64,000 nucleotides of DNA from Sphaerisporangium sp040649355 (GCF_043197795.1 NZ_JBICTU010000002.1:1-64000); one strand, 5' to 3'. Counted from the stretch's first letter, positions 15,744 to 24,805 are shown. Numbers and translations: made by a program. The notes: generated from the sequence alone by a model not told the origin.

Positions 15744-16040
15744 TCAGCGGGTGATCGTCGGAGCGGGTGTGCCCTGGGGCTTGGGGACGCGGATCGTGCT
15801 GGTCGGCTTGGAGCCGGCCTTGCGTGAGTCCGCGGTGATGTAGCAGTCGTAGTAGCAGTAGTAGGCGTCGCAGTAACGCAGGAAGCAGATCACGCCACTC
15901 GCGTCGTCGGTGGCTCGCGTGCACGCCGCCGCCGGTGACATCTTGGGCGATGCGGCCTGAGCCGTTGTCGCGGGGAACGCGACGAACAGACCGGCTCCGG
16001 CCAGCACCACGGCGGCCAGGGTTGTGCCGACATTACGCAT
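15744..16040 (-). CDS. Secreted Cys-rich small protein
   Basis: 98 residues. A Sec signal peptide is clear (MRNVGTTLAAVVLAGAGLF, cleavage likely after TAQA), leaving a ~68-residue mature protein. Five cysteines fall within ~32 residues (ACTRATDD, VICFLRYCD, YYCYYDCY), with a very Tyr-rich patch. The tail is Pro/Thr-rich. No family recognised. ATG 16040 has a strong AGGAGGA. Could be a disulphide-stabilised extracellular peptide. Confidence 0.7.
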   Translation of the reverse strand: MRNVGTTLAAVVLAGAGLFVAFPATTAQAASPKMSPAAACTRATDDASGVICFLRYCDAYYCYYDCYITADSRKAGSKPTSTIRVPKPQGTPAPTITR

Positions 16041-16278
16041 GATTCCTCCTCGCTCCCGCCGCTGCCTGGACATCTGCCACAAGCAGTCGGCGAAGATCCT
16101 TTGAAACTCCAGTTGCCGCCACCCTAAGCCACTGAATAGTTACTCACAGTCATCGGCACGACCGGCGCGTCACCCATGGCGCCGGCCGTGGACGCGGCGC
16201 GTGGGGGCAGGTGCCGTGACGTTGGGCTCAGGGGTGAGTAAGGGGTCGAGCGGTGATCGGTAATAGGCTTGGCCGTCG

Positions 16279-17166
16279 ATGTCCCGCAACCTAACGCCTC
16301 AGATTCACGGCCCCAAAAGGCCCTCCACGCTTCTGCTCGCATGCGCCGCCGGAGTCGCGGTCATGATCGTTGGAGGCGTCCTCGTACTCGACGGAGCGAA
16401 GGGGTCGTCCGCCCAGAGCACCCCGTACGGTTCGTCGGATCCGGCCGGGCGCCCGCAGGCGACGCACCCGGCTCTCGCCGCGTCCAAGCCGTCGCCCACA
16501 CCGGGGCCCGGAGACACGTCACACCCGGACTCCAAGGACGAATCCGGCACTCCGAGGAAACAGCTCCCGGGTGAGCGAGATCAGCCGCCCGTGGTACGGG
16601 TCCCGCAGGCCGCGAAAGGCCGTTACTCCGTGGTTCAGGGGACCGCCCGGCCGCCGAAGAAGAGCCACGGAAAGGTGATCCGGTACATGGTGGAGGTCGA
16701 GAAGGGCCTTCCCTTCGAGAAGGAGGCGTTCGCGGCCGCGGTACACCGGACCCTCAATGACCCGCGTAGCTGGGGGTCCGGGGGCCGCCTGCGGTTCAAG
16801 CGTGTCGATCACGGGCCCGTACGGTTCCGCGTGGCCCTGTCCAGCCCCGCGATGACGAACGCGCGCTGCCTGCCGATGAGCACGTACGGCGAGCTTTCCT
16901 GCTGGAACGGCAGGCAAGCGGTCATCAACGCGAAGCGGTGGGGTCAGGGCATCCCGGGCTACCGCGGCGACCTGGCGTCCTACCGGGAGTACGTGATCAA
17001 CCACGAGGTGGGCCACGCGCTCGGGCACGGCCACGAGTTCTGCCCCGGTCCCGGCAGGCGGGCCCCGGTGATGGTCCAGCAGACGATCTCCCTCCAGCGG
17101 TGCCGCCCCAACGCGTGGCCGTTCCGAAACGCCCGCACTCCCGAGAGCGCGTCAGCCGATCGGTGA
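16279..17166 (+). CDS. DUF3152 zinc metalloprotease-like exported protein
   Basis: 295 residues. An N-terminal membrane anchor lies at residues ~17-38, followed by a Pro/Ser-rich linker to ~100, then a DUF3152 domain. The domain carries an extended zinc motif HEVGHALGHGHEF (His242, Glu243, His246, His250 or 252), as in metzincin-like peptidases. Its cysteines (ARCLPM, LSCWN, EFCPG, LQRC) probably form disulphides outside the cell. ATG 16279. Substrate unknown. Convergent with the AMP-ligase, 8 bp apart. Confidence 0.85.
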   Translation: MSRNLTPQIHGPKRPSTLLLACAAGVAVMIVGGVLVLDGAKGSSAQSTPYGSSDPAGRPQATHPALAASKPSPTPGPGDTSHPDSKDESGTPRKQLPGERDQPPVVRVPQAAKGRYSVVQGTARPPKKSHGKVIRYMVEVEKGLPFEKEAFAAAVHRTLNDPRSWGSGGRLRFKRVDHGPVRFRVALSSPAMTNARCLPMSTYGELSCWNGRQAVINAKRWGQGIPGYRGDLASYREYVINHEVGHALGHGHEFCPGPGRRAPVMVQQTISLQRCRPNAWPFRNARTPESASADR

Positions 17167-17174
17167 GGCCGGGG

Positions 17175-19268
17175 TCACGGGCGGGGCTCGCGGAGCAGGC
17201 GTTCGCGGAGTTCGTTCTTGAGGACCTTGCCCAGGGGGTTGCGTGGCAGGGTGTCGACGCAGGCGAGGTGGGTGGGCAGGTACCACTCGGTCATGCCGCG
17301 CCGCAGGAGGTGGTCGCGCAGGCCGTCGAGGGTGGGCGGGGTGCCTTCGGGAACCACGACGGCGCACACCATCTCCTCACCGACGGTGTTCTGACACCCG
17401 ACGATGGCCACGTCGGCGACGGCCGGGTGCCCCAGCAGTTCGTCCTCGACCTCCAGGACCGGGATCGGGTGCGGGCTGCCGACGCGGTCGGCGACCCTGG
17501 ACAGGTAGCGCAGGCCACCGCGTCCGTCCTCCGCGACGAGGTCCCCGGTGTCGTACCAGCCGCCCGCGGTGTCCGGAGCCCACACGAGCCTCCGGCTGCC
17601 GAGCTCGAAGGTCCCCACGCACACCGATGAACCGCGCACCCACAGCCGGAACACCGCGCCGCCGACCTCCCGATCGCCGGAGGGGCCGGGGCGGCCGGAC
17701 GCGCAAAGGGCGTCCGAGCCGGGGAGATCAGGGGAGCCTGAGGGATCGAGGGCGTCGGGGGCGTCGGGGAGGAGGCGGACCTCGCGGCCCGGGGTGGGGC
17801 GGCCGATGCTCTGGCCCGGCCAGTCGGGCGGATCGTCGGCGGCCGTCAGGGTGATCCCGCCCGTCTCGGTCATCCCGAAGCCGTTGACGAGCCCTGGGCA
17901 GAGCAGTTCACGGATCGGTGCGACGAACGAGGCGGGCAGCGGAGCTCCGGTGCTGGTCACCAGGCGCAGGCCGGGCAGGGGACGTCGCCGCCGCCGCTGC
18001 GCCCGGACCAGGTTGCCCAGCATCTCCGGCGCCCCGAGGAAATGGGTGACGTGGTGCCGCGCGAGGAGGTCCAGCCAGATGTCCGGGTCGCGGGTGTCGG
18101 CGAACACGGATGTGCACCGCGCCACCAGGGGTGTCAGCACGTTGGTACGCATCCCCACCGAGTGGGTCAGATCGGCCGGGGTGCCGACCCTGGGATCGCG
18201 CACGTCGCGCAGCGCGCCCCGCCTCGCCCGGGTGGAGGCGTACTGCGTGTTGGGCGTGTGCAGCACGCCCTTGACCTCGCCCGTCGTCCCGGAGGTGAAC
18301 AGCACGAGGGACACCTCGTCGCTCCGGGCGAAGGACGTGCCGTCGCCGGCCGCGGCTGAGGGCGTACGTGCTCCCGGCGAGCCGGACGGAGCCGGAGTCC
18401 CCGAGCCGTCCAATCCATCCGAGCCGTCCGAGGGATCGGCCCCTGTGCCGGAGGACCCGTCCGAGCCGTCCGAGGGATCGGCCCCCGTGCCGGAGGACCC
18501 GTCCGAGCCGGGGAGGAGGGGGCCGAGAAGGTCGGTGAAAGGGATCGCGCCGGTGGTACGGGCGTCGCCGATGACCACGCAGTGACGGAGCCATGGCAGG
18601 CGGTCGCCGAGGTCGGCCAGAACGCGGGCGGGACTACGGCCGTCCGGCCTGTCGAAGAGACCCTCCCCCCGGCCGGCGGAGCCGTCCCCCCGACAGGCAG
18701 CGTCCCCTCGACCGGCGGCGACGTCACCCCGGCAGGCCGCGTCCCCTCGACCGGCGGCGACGTCACCCCGGCAGGCCGCGTCCCCTTGACCGGCGGGGGC
18801 GTCCTTCCGGCCGGCGGAGCCGTTCCAGCGGTCGACGGTGACGCACACGCTCGCCTGCGTTCCGGCGAGGATGCGCTCCACCTCGCGCGGCCCCATGGTC
18901 ATCATCATCGGCACGGCGACCGCCCCGGCGTCCAGGCACGCGAGGGTCAGCGCCGCGGTCTCCCACCAGTTGGGAAGCTGGAAGGCGACCGCGTCCCCAG
19001 GGCGGACCCCGAGCTTCCGGAGCCCCGCCGACAGGCGGCCGACGTACACCGCCAGCTCGCCGAAGGTCACGGTCACCTCGCGCCCCTCGTCCCCGCGCCA
19101 GTTGACGAACGCCGTGCGGCCGGGGACCGCGGACGCCGCGTCGCGGAGGTCGTCGACGAACGACTCCCGTCGCCACCACCCCTGCGCGTAGTACATGTCC
19201 GCCGTCGCCGGCGGAACGCGCCGCGCGCCGACCAGGGCGCCTATCCCCCGCTCACCGCACTCCCGCAT
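17175..19268 (-). CDS. AMP-dependent acyl/aryl-CoA ligase with repeat-filled insertions
   Basis: 697 residues against the usual ~500-560. ANL-superfamily motifs: FTSGTTGEVKGVLHT (A3 phosphate loop), GFGMTETGG (A5), YDTGDLV (A7) and PRNPLGKVLKNEL (A10, catalytic Lys). It should adenylate a carboxylic acid and form its CoA thioester. The extra length comes from Gly/Ala/Arg and Gly/Ser/Asp insertions encoded by 39-bp and 42-bp tandem repeats at 18701-18778 and 18421-18504, before motif A3. A8 reads SRVADRV, differing from the common GRxKD. ATG 19268; ATG 19196 would give a more family-like start. Confidence 0.85.
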   Translation of the reverse strand: MRECGERGIGALVGARRVPPATADMYYAQGWWRRESFVDDLRDAASAVPGRTAFVNWRGDEGREVTVTFGELAVYVGRLSAGLRKLGVRPGDAVAFQLPNWWETAALTLACLDAGAVAVPMMMTMGPREVERILAGTQASVCVTVDRWNGSAGRKDAPAGQGDAACRGDVAAGRGDAACRGDVAAGRGDAACRGDGSAGRGEGLFDRPDGRSPARVLADLGDRLPWLRHCVVIGDARTTGAIPFTDLLGPLLPGSDGSSGTGADPSDGSDGSSGTGADPSDGSDGLDGSGTPAPSGSPGARTPSAAAGDGTSFARSDEVSLVLFTSGTTGEVKGVLHTPNTQYASTRARRGALRDVRDPRVGTPADLTHSVGMRTNVLTPLVARCTSVFADTRDPDIWLDLLARHHVTHFLGAPEMLGNLVRAQRRRRRPLPGLRLVTSTGAPLPASFVAPIRELLCPGLVNGFGMTETGGITLTAADDPPDWPGQSIGRPTPGREVRLLPDAPDALDPSGSPDLPGSDALCASGRPGPSGDREVGGAVFRLWVRGSSVCVGTFELGSRRLVWAPDTAGGWYDTGDLVAEDGRGGLRYLSRVADRVGSPHPIPVLEVEDELLGHPAVADVAIVGCQNTVGEEMVCAVVVPEGTPPTLDGLRDHLLRRGMTEWYLPTHLACVDTLPRNPLGKVLKNELRERLLREPRP
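18421..18504. repeat. 42-bp tandem repeat inside the AMP-ligase gene
   Basis: Two nearly identical units (18421-18462, 18463-18504) with a partial copy upstream encode a Gly/Ser/Asp-rich 14-residue repeat. Confidence 0.85.
18701..18778. repeat. 39-bp tandem repeat inside the AMP-ligase gene
   Basis: Two identical units (18701-18739, 18740-18778) are flanked by partial copies and encode a 13-residue Gly/Ala/Arg/Asp/Cys repeat (GRGDAACRGDVAA). Confidence 0.85.
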
Positions 19269-19391
19269 GACCGCCCCCGCTCACCGCACCCGCTCACCGC
19301 ACCCGCCGCAAGACCGCCCCCGCTCACCACACCCGCACATGACCGCCCACGCTCACCGCACCCGCCGCGCGACCGCCCCCGCTCACCGGAC
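19262..19391. repeat. ~30-bp imperfect tandem repeat, about four copies
   Basis: Units start near 19262, 19303, 19333 and 19362 and share the core GACCGCCCCCGCTCACC. They fill the spacer upstream of the AMP-ligase start and downstream of the sulfotransferase stop, so they form the ligase 5' region. Confidence 0.75.
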
Positions 19392-19399
19392 CGGGCGGT

Positions 19400-20113
19400 T
19401 CACCGGACCGCCGTTTGGCCGCCGCCGGGCTCGGGGGGACGCAGGGTCAGGACGCGCCTGCGACGCCGGGCCGCCATGCTCTGGAACGCCGCCGTGTCGT
19501 TCAGGTGGGGGAACGGCTCGTCCGGCACGGGAACCCGGAGGAAGTCGCACAGCGGCTCCCACCCCTGGCACACCTCGTACACCAGCAGCCGGTCGGCGGG
19601 AACCGCGGCCAGCACGTGGGCGGTATGCCACTCGAAGACGCCCATCGCGTACTCAGGGTCCCCGAACCGGGCCCCGAAGGTGCCTTCCCAGATGACCCTC
19701 TCGCACATCCGCCGGCGGCACCTGAGCCCCCGGCAGGCCCCGTCCTCCAGCCTCATCAGCATCCCGGGCCATCCCGGCTGCCGGTGGCTGGACCGGTAGA
19801 TCGTGTCACGCACGCTCGCGTACCACCTGCCGGTGTCCCGCACGGTGAGGATCACCTTTGCGTCCTGGTAGGCGTCCAGCAGTTCCTGCCAGAAGTAGCA
19901 CGAGGGCCAGTCGACCGTCGCCTGGTATCCCTCCAGCAGCTCGTCCCAGGCCACCCGTTCCCCCTGTGCGGCCGCCTCCCATCCCCTGATCCGGTCGACA
20001 TCGCCGTCGAGTGAGGACATGTGATGACATGGCCCACGGCCGAGACGCTCCAGGGCCGCTTTGAGCGAGTACGTTCCCGTCCGGCCCATGCCGGCCCCGA
20101 TGACTTCCACCAT
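19400..20113 (-). CDS. Sulfotransferase-family protein (Sulfotransfer_4 type)
   Basis: 237 residues. GAGMGRTGTYSLKAAL near the N-terminus is the PAPS-binding P-loop of this subfamily, and KVILTVRDTGRWYASVRDT is the 3'-phosphate-binding block. Expected to transfer a sulfuryl group from PAPS, though many relatives are uncharacterised. ATG 20113 is chosen for AGGGGGAA upstream and because the P-loop strand follows at once. C-terminus is Arg-rich. It precedes the AMP-ligase on the same strand, separated by the 30-bp repeats. Confidence 0.8.
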   Translation of the reverse strand: MVEVIGAGMGRTGTYSLKAALERLGRGPCHHMSSLDGDVDRIRGWEAAAQGERVAWDELLEGYQATVDWPSCYFWQELLDAYQDAKVILTVRDTGRWYASVRDTIYRSSHRQPGWPGMLMRLEDGACRGLRCRRRMCERVIWEGTFGARFGDPEYAMGVFEWHTAHVLAAVPADRLLVYEVCQGWEPLCDFLRVPVPDEPFPHLNDTAAFQSMAARRRRRVLTLRPPEPGGGQTAVR

Positions 20114-20339
20114 GCGTTCCCCCTGTGCAGGACGGCGCTTCCGCACGCCTGGCGGGGACTTCGATCGCGAACCTGATCGCGAGCGCTGCGAGGGCGAATC
20201 CGCACCAGTCCCGCATGTCGTTCTTTCATCCTTACACGGCGGGAAGCGGTCCCCCGAGACCGGGGAGGCTCCCCCAAGGCCCGGCAATACTCCTTGACAC
20301 GCCGTATTACAAGAGTGGGATCAGAGGTCAAGATCCCGT

Positions 20340-20498
20340 ATGGTGACCGTCGTGATCCCGGGCTTTGTCTTCCGCGCGGACCCGCTGAAGTCGCGATGTG
20401 TCGACGGGCACTTCGCGCGGCAGGCCCGGACCTTACGGGACCTGGGCGGCGCCGTCGCGCTCGTGGACCACGACGCCCGCAAGGAGCGCGCGCTCTGA
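20340..20498 (+). pseudogene. N-terminal remnant of an ATP-grasp-type protein
   Basis: A 52-codon frame (VVIPGFVFRADPLKSR, then HFARQARTLRDLGGAVALVD, then HDARKERAL and stop) looks like the first ~50 residues of an actinobacterial ATP-grasp-domain protein, whose full length would be several hundred residues. The ATP-binding portion is missing. It ends 17 bp before the amidase gene. Confidence 0.5.
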
Positions 20499-20515
20499 CT
20501 GAGAAAGGGTCGCAG

Positions 20516-22459
20516 ATGCGCAGAACGCTTGCGGTCACCGCCTCCATGGCGGCGACCTTGCTCGTCACCCTTCCCCCGGCCCACGCCGATCCGTCCGCCG
20601 CCCCGCCCTCCCGCCAGGAGGCCTACAGGTCGGCCGCCGCCGCGTACGGCGTGCCCGAGAACGTCCTGCTCGGCGTGTCCTACCTGGAGTCCCGCTGGGA
20701 CACCAACCACGGCCTTCCCAGCGTCACGGCCGGGTACGGTCCGATGCACCTGACGGACGCGCGCACGGCCCTCGCCGGGGCCGTCCCCCATCACAGCGAG
20801 GGCGCGGAGGACCCGCGCGGCGACGACGCGCGCCCGTCCAAGCTCCCCAAGGCGTCCGAACCCGCGCAGCAGCCCGAAGCGGGGTCGCAGACGGCCGACG
20901 AGGCCGCCCGCCTCACCGGGCTCCCGGCGGAACAGCTGGTCAGGGAACCGAGTGCCAACCTGCTCGGCGGAGCGGCCCTGCTCGCCCAGTACCAGAAGGA
21001 CCTGAAGATCCCGGCGAGCTCCGATCCGGCCGACTGGTACGGCGCGGTGGCCCGGTACTCGGGGGCGCAGGACGCCGAGACCGCCCGGCAGTTCGCCGAC
21101 GAGGTGTTCACCACCCTCAAGGAGGGCGTGAGCAGGGTCACCGACGACGGTCAGAAGGTTTCGCTGCCCGCCTCACCGGAGATCGCTCCGCGCATGGAGC
21201 AAGTGGACCGCCTGGGGCTGCGCGAGGCCGAGGGCAAGACCGTCGAGTGCCCGAAGAGGCTCGCCTGCGAATGGTTCCCGGCGCCCTACCAGAAGCTGGG
21301 GGACGCCCCGGGCGACTACGGCAACCACGACCTGTCCGACCGGCCGCGCAACCAGCGGATCGACTACATCGTCCTGCACGACACCGAGGAGACCTACGAC
21401 AAGACCCTCAGGCTCGTGGCCGATCCCACGTACGTGAGCTGGCACTACACGATCCGCTCGGCCGACGGTCACATCGCCCAGCACGTGAGGACCAAGGACG
21501 TCGCCTGGCACGCCGGCAACTGGTACGTCAACGCCAAGTCCATCGGCATCGAGCACGAGGGCTTCCTGGCCAAGGCCGGCTCCTGGTACACCGAGGCGAT
21601 GTACCGCAGCTCGGCCCGGCTGGTGCGCTACCTCGCCAAGCGGTACGACATCCCGCTGGACCGCGCGCACATCCTCGGCCACGACAACGTCCCCGGCACG
21701 ATCCCCGGCAACGTGGCCACCATGCACGTCGACCCGGGGCCGTACTGGGACTGGGGCCACTACTTCGAGCTGATGCGCCATCCGTTCACCTCCAGGGGCG
21801 GCGCGCACGGCGGCATGGTGACGATCAGGACGGACTACGCGAACCACCAGCCGCGCTACACCGGCTGCGACAGGCCCGGCGTGGACTGCCCGCCGCACGG
21901 TTCCGCGTCGGTCTGGCTGCACACCGAGCCGAGCGAGGACGCGCCCCTGGTGAAGGACATCGGGCGCAGGCCCGGCGGGGACTCGACGTACGACGTCTCC
22001 GACCACGGCGCCAGGGCCACCACGGGCCAGCAGTACGCGCTCGCCGGCAGGAAGGGCGACTGGACGGCCATCTGGTACCTCGGCCAGGTCGCGTGGTTCC
22101 GCAACCCCCATGACCACCCCACCGCGGTCAACGCCACCGGCCTGGTCGTCACGCCGAAGCCCGGCCGCGACTCCGTGCCGGTGTACGGCAGGGCCTATCC
22201 GGAGCCCGAGGCGTACCCGAAGGGCGTGCCCGTGCAGGCGATCGTCCCCCTGCAGTACTCGATCCCGCAGGGCCAGCGGTACGCCGTCGGCCTGGCGACG
22301 CGCGGCGAGTACTACTACGCGGTGACCTTCGACCAGGACACCCACACGGTGGTCAGGGGCCGCACGCTGTACTACCAGATCCAGCTCGGGCACCGGGTCG
22401 CGTTCGTCAAGGCCGACGACGTGTACATCGCCCCGTCGTCGCTCGGCGCACCGCGCTGA
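20516..22459 (+). CDS. Exported N-acetylmuramoyl-L-alanine amidase
   Basis: 647 residues with a Sec signal peptide (RRTLAVTASMAATLLVTLPP, cleavage after AHA). Residues ~33-80 resemble a lysozyme-like/transglycosylase start (AYGVPENVLLGVSYLESRW). Residues ~280-430 form an Amidase_2 domain: zinc ligand His288 in IVLHDTEE, HAGNWYVNAKSIGIEHEG, and HILGHDNVPG with a late HVDPGPYWDW. It should cut the MurNAc-L-Ala bond in the cell wall. The C-terminal ~200 residues resemble SH3-like repeats. ATG 20516 with AAAGGG upstream. Confidence 0.88.
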   Translation: MRRTLAVTASMAATLLVTLPPAHADPSAAPPSRQEAYRSAAAAYGVPENVLLGVSYLESRWDTNHGLPSVTAGYGPMHLTDARTALAGAVPHHSEGAEDPRGDDARPSKLPKASEPAQQPEAGSQTADEAARLTGLPAEQLVREPSANLLGGAALLAQYQKDLKIPASSDPADWYGAVARYSGAQDAETARQFADEVFTTLKEGVSRVTDDGQKVSLPASPEIAPRMEQVDRLGLREAEGKTVECPKRLACEWFPAPYQKLGDAPGDYGNHDLSDRPRNQRIDYIVLHDTEETYDKTLRLVADPTYVSWHYTIRSADGHIAQHVRTKDVAWHAGNWYVNAKSIGIEHEGFLAKAGSWYTEAMYRSSARLVRYLAKRYDIPLDRAHILGHDNVPGTIPGNVATMHVDPGPYWDWGHYFELMRHPFTSRGGAHGGMVTIRTDYANHQPRYTGCDRPGVDCPPHGSASVWLHTEPSEDAPLVKDIGRRPGGDSTYDVSDHGARATTGQQYALAGRKGDWTAIWYLGQVAWFRNPHDHPTAVNATGLVVTPKPGRDSVPVYGRAYPEPEAYPKGVPVQAIVPLQYSIPQGQRYAVGLATRGEYYYAVTFDQDTHTVVRGRTLYYQIQLGHRVAFVKADDVYIAPSSLGAPR

Positions 22460-22466
22460 CGCCGGC

Positions 22467-23024
22467 TCAGTAGTCGGGGAGGATGCCCCGCACTCCCCTG
22501 CCGGTCTGCGGGTTCTCGGGGGCCCGCACTCCGGTGAGGCTTTCCGCGAGGACGAGCGCCGTGGTGACGTCCGCCTTGGGGCCGTCCTCGCCGTCGGCGG
22601 TGACCAGGCCGAGCTCGCGCATCTCCACCAGGTGGCGGTCGGGCTCGCTGCCCGATCGGGAGTCGCCGGGGAACTGGGGGTCGAAGCTGAGGATCTCCTC
22701 GCCCCCCTCGTACAGCACGAAGGTCTGGTCGAAGTTCACGTTGCGGAACACGCTCACCACCACCGTGCCGGCCGAGAGGGGACGCAGGACCTGGTCCATG
22801 GTGGCGGCGTAGCCGTTCTCCTCGATCAGCAGCGCGCCGCCCTCGCAGGGCTCCGCCACCAGGAGGCCCTCCAGCAGGTCGTCCTCGTCGTCCTCGTCGG
22901 TGAGCGGTTCGACTCCGACGCGGCGCAGCGCCTCCTCCGGCGTGAGGTCGCGCACGAAGGTGAAGCAGTAGCCCGTGTCGCCGCGCGAGAACCAGTCGTA
23001 TCCGGTGTGGCCGGTGCCGCTCAC
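22467..23024 (-). CDS. DUF6461-family protein (copy 2)
   Basis: 185 residues. YDWFSRGDTGYCFTFVRD followed by LTPEEALRRVGVEPLTDE is the DUF6461 start in near-consensus form, and the later SFDPQFP step fits the family. Function unknown. GTG 23024 follows GGGGGG with 6-nt spacing. It is related to, but clearly diverged from, the protein at 5059-5628. It converges on the amidase with 7 bp between stops. Confidence 0.8.
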   Translation of the reverse strand: MSGTGHTGYDWFSRGDTGYCFTFVRDLTPEEALRRVGVEPLTDEDDEDDLLEGLLVAEPCEGGALLIEENGYAATMDQVLRPLSAGTVVVSVFRNVNFDQTFVLYEGGEEILSFDPQFPGDSRSGSEPDRHLVEMRELGLVTADGEDGPKADVTTALVLAESLTGVRAPENPQTGRGVRGILPDY

Positions 23025-23224
23025 GTGAAACCCCCCACGTTCGAAGGATGGAGAGCGACCATTCTCGACCCGCGCGGTGACCATCCCGTGGCCCGGCGGT
23101 TGCCACGGCGTGCACATCGCCCGCCGAGAAACCGACGGCGATGAGCGCCTCCCGCCGAAGACGGCGATGCGCATCACCCGCCGGAACGAGACGCAGCGCG
23201 AACAGGCCGGACCGAAACGCCGAC

Positions 23225-23255
23225 GGCGCCCGGCCCCGTCGTGGGACCGGGCGCC
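23225..23255 (-). terminator. glyS terminator hairpin
   Basis: 23225-23237 pairs with 23243-23255 (one mismatch, 5-nt loop; core GGCGCCCGG/CCGGGCGCC), 15 bp beyond the glyS stop. Confidence 0.75.
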
Positions 23256-23269
23256 GCCCGGAGCGGAAC

Positions 23270-24658
23270 TCAGTCGTTGAGGTGCTGGCGCAGGTAGGAG
23301 TCCACCTGGTCGAGGGCGATGCGCTTCTGGGCCATGGAGTCGCGCTCGCGGATCGTCACGGCCTGGTCCTCAAGGGTGTCGAAGTCGACCGTGATGCAGA
23401 ACGGCGTGCCGATCTCGTCCTGGCGGCGGTAGCGGCGGCCGATCGCTCCCGCGTCGTCGAACTCGACGTTCCAGCGGCGGCGGAGCTGGGCGGCGAGGTC
23501 GCGGGCCTTGGGCGACAGGTCGGAGTTGCGCGACAGGGGCAGCACGGCGGCCTTGACCGGCGCGAGCCGGTGGTCGAGCCGCATGACCGTGCGCTGCTCC
23601 ATGACGCCCTTGGCGTTGGGCGCCTCGTCGACGGTGTACGCGTCCATCATGAAGGTCAGCGTGCAGCGGTCGACGCCTGCCGCGGGCTCGATGACGTACG
23701 GGACGTAGCGCTCGCCGGAGTCCTGCTCGAAGAACGACAGGTCGGTGCCGGAGGCCGCCGCGTGGGTGGTGAGGTCGAAGTCGGTGCGGTTGGCCACCCC
23801 CTCCAGCTCACCCCACTCGGAGCCGGTGAAGTTGAAGCGGTACTCGACGTCGACGGTGCGCTTGGAGTAGTGCGACAGCTTGTCCTTCGGGTGCTCGTAC
23901 AGCCGGAGGTTGTCGCGGTTGATGCCGAGGTCGACATACCACTGGAAGCGCTGGTCGATCCAGTACTGGTGCCATTCCTCGTCGCTGCCCGGCTTGACGA
24001 AGAACTCCATCTCCATCTGCTCGAACTCGCGGGTGCGGAAGATGAAGTTGCCCGGGGTGATCTCGTTGCGGAACGACTTGCCGATCTGGCCGATGCCGAA
24101 CGGGATCTTCTTGCGGGACGACTGCTGCACGTTGAGGTAGTTGATGAAGATGCCCTGCGCGGTCTCGGGCCGGAGGTAGGCCAGGCCGGACTCGTCCTCG
24201 ACGGCGCCGAGGTAGGTCTTGAGCAGGCCGTTGAACATGCGGGGAGCGGTGAAGGCGCCCTTGGTGCCGCAGCTCGGGCAGGTCAGGTCGGCCAGGCCGT
24301 TCTCGGGGGCCTTGCCGCCGTGCTTCTCGGCGTACGCCTCTTCGAGGTGGTCGGCGCGGTAGCGCTTGTGGCAGGACTGGCACTCGGTCAGCGGGTCGAC
24401 GAACTCCCTGACGTGGCCGCTGGCCTCCCACACCTCGCGGGCGAGGATCACCGAGGAGTCGAGGCCGACGACGTCGTCGCGGCCCTGGACCATGGACTTC
24501 CACCACTCGCGCTTGACGTTGTTCTTGAGCTCGACACCGAGGGGACCGTAGTCCCAGGACGCGCGCAGACCTCCGTAGATCTCGCTCGACGGGTAGACGA
24601 GCCCGCGGCGTTTGGCGAGGCTGACGATCGTGTCCATGATGTCGGTACGGCGGGCCAT
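23270..24658 (-). CDS. glyS: Glycyl-tRNA synthetase
   Basis: 462 residues, the size of the single-chain alpha2-type enzyme of actinobacteria. It charges tRNA-Gly. Class II catalytic motifs are present: GQIGKSFRNEITP with FIFRTREFEQMEMEFF (motif 2), and the C-terminal APVKAAVLPL anticodon-binding-domain start. A zinc-type CxxC pair occurs (ECQSCHKRY, LTCPSCG). ATG 24658 with GGAG 7 nt upstream. It is followed by a clear terminator. Confidence 0.97.
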   Translation of the reverse strand: MARRTDIMDTIVSLAKRRGLVYPSSEIYGGLRASWDYGPLGVELKNNVKREWWKSMVQGRDDVVGLDSSVILAREVWEASGHVREFVDPLTECQSCHKRYRADHLEEAYAEKHGGKAPENGLADLTCPSCGTKGAFTAPRMFNGLLKTYLGAVEDESGLAYLRPETAQGIFINYLNVQQSSRKKIPFGIGQIGKSFRNEITPGNFIFRTREFEQMEMEFFVKPGSDEEWHQYWIDQRFQWYVDLGINRDNLRLYEHPKDKLSHYSKRTVDVEYRFNFTGSEWGELEGVANRTDFDLTTHAAASGTDLSFFEQDSGERYVPYVIEPAAGVDRCTLTFMMDAYTVDEAPNAKGVMEQRTVMRLDHRLAPVKAAVLPLSRNSDLSPKARDLAAQLRRRWNVEFDDAGAIGRRYRRQDEIGTPFCITVDFDTLEDQAVTIRERDSMAQKRIALDQVDSYLRQHLND

Positions 24659-24805
24659 CAAGAATCTCCATCCGGCTGGCGGTCGGGGTTGGGTTTATCG
24701 ATCAGAGGGCGCGTCACCTGCCCGATCACCCCCAAGCTTAGGGGAACCGGTGACGCGACCCGCCCACAATCGGCGTCCAGGGCCAAGCCGCCCCTGGCGC
24801 GCGGT

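Noticed and set aside
21173..22393. A 406-codon open frame opposite the amidase gene
   Set aside because: Val/Arg/Gly-rich shadow; the + strand carries the amidase zinc ligands and a signal peptide.
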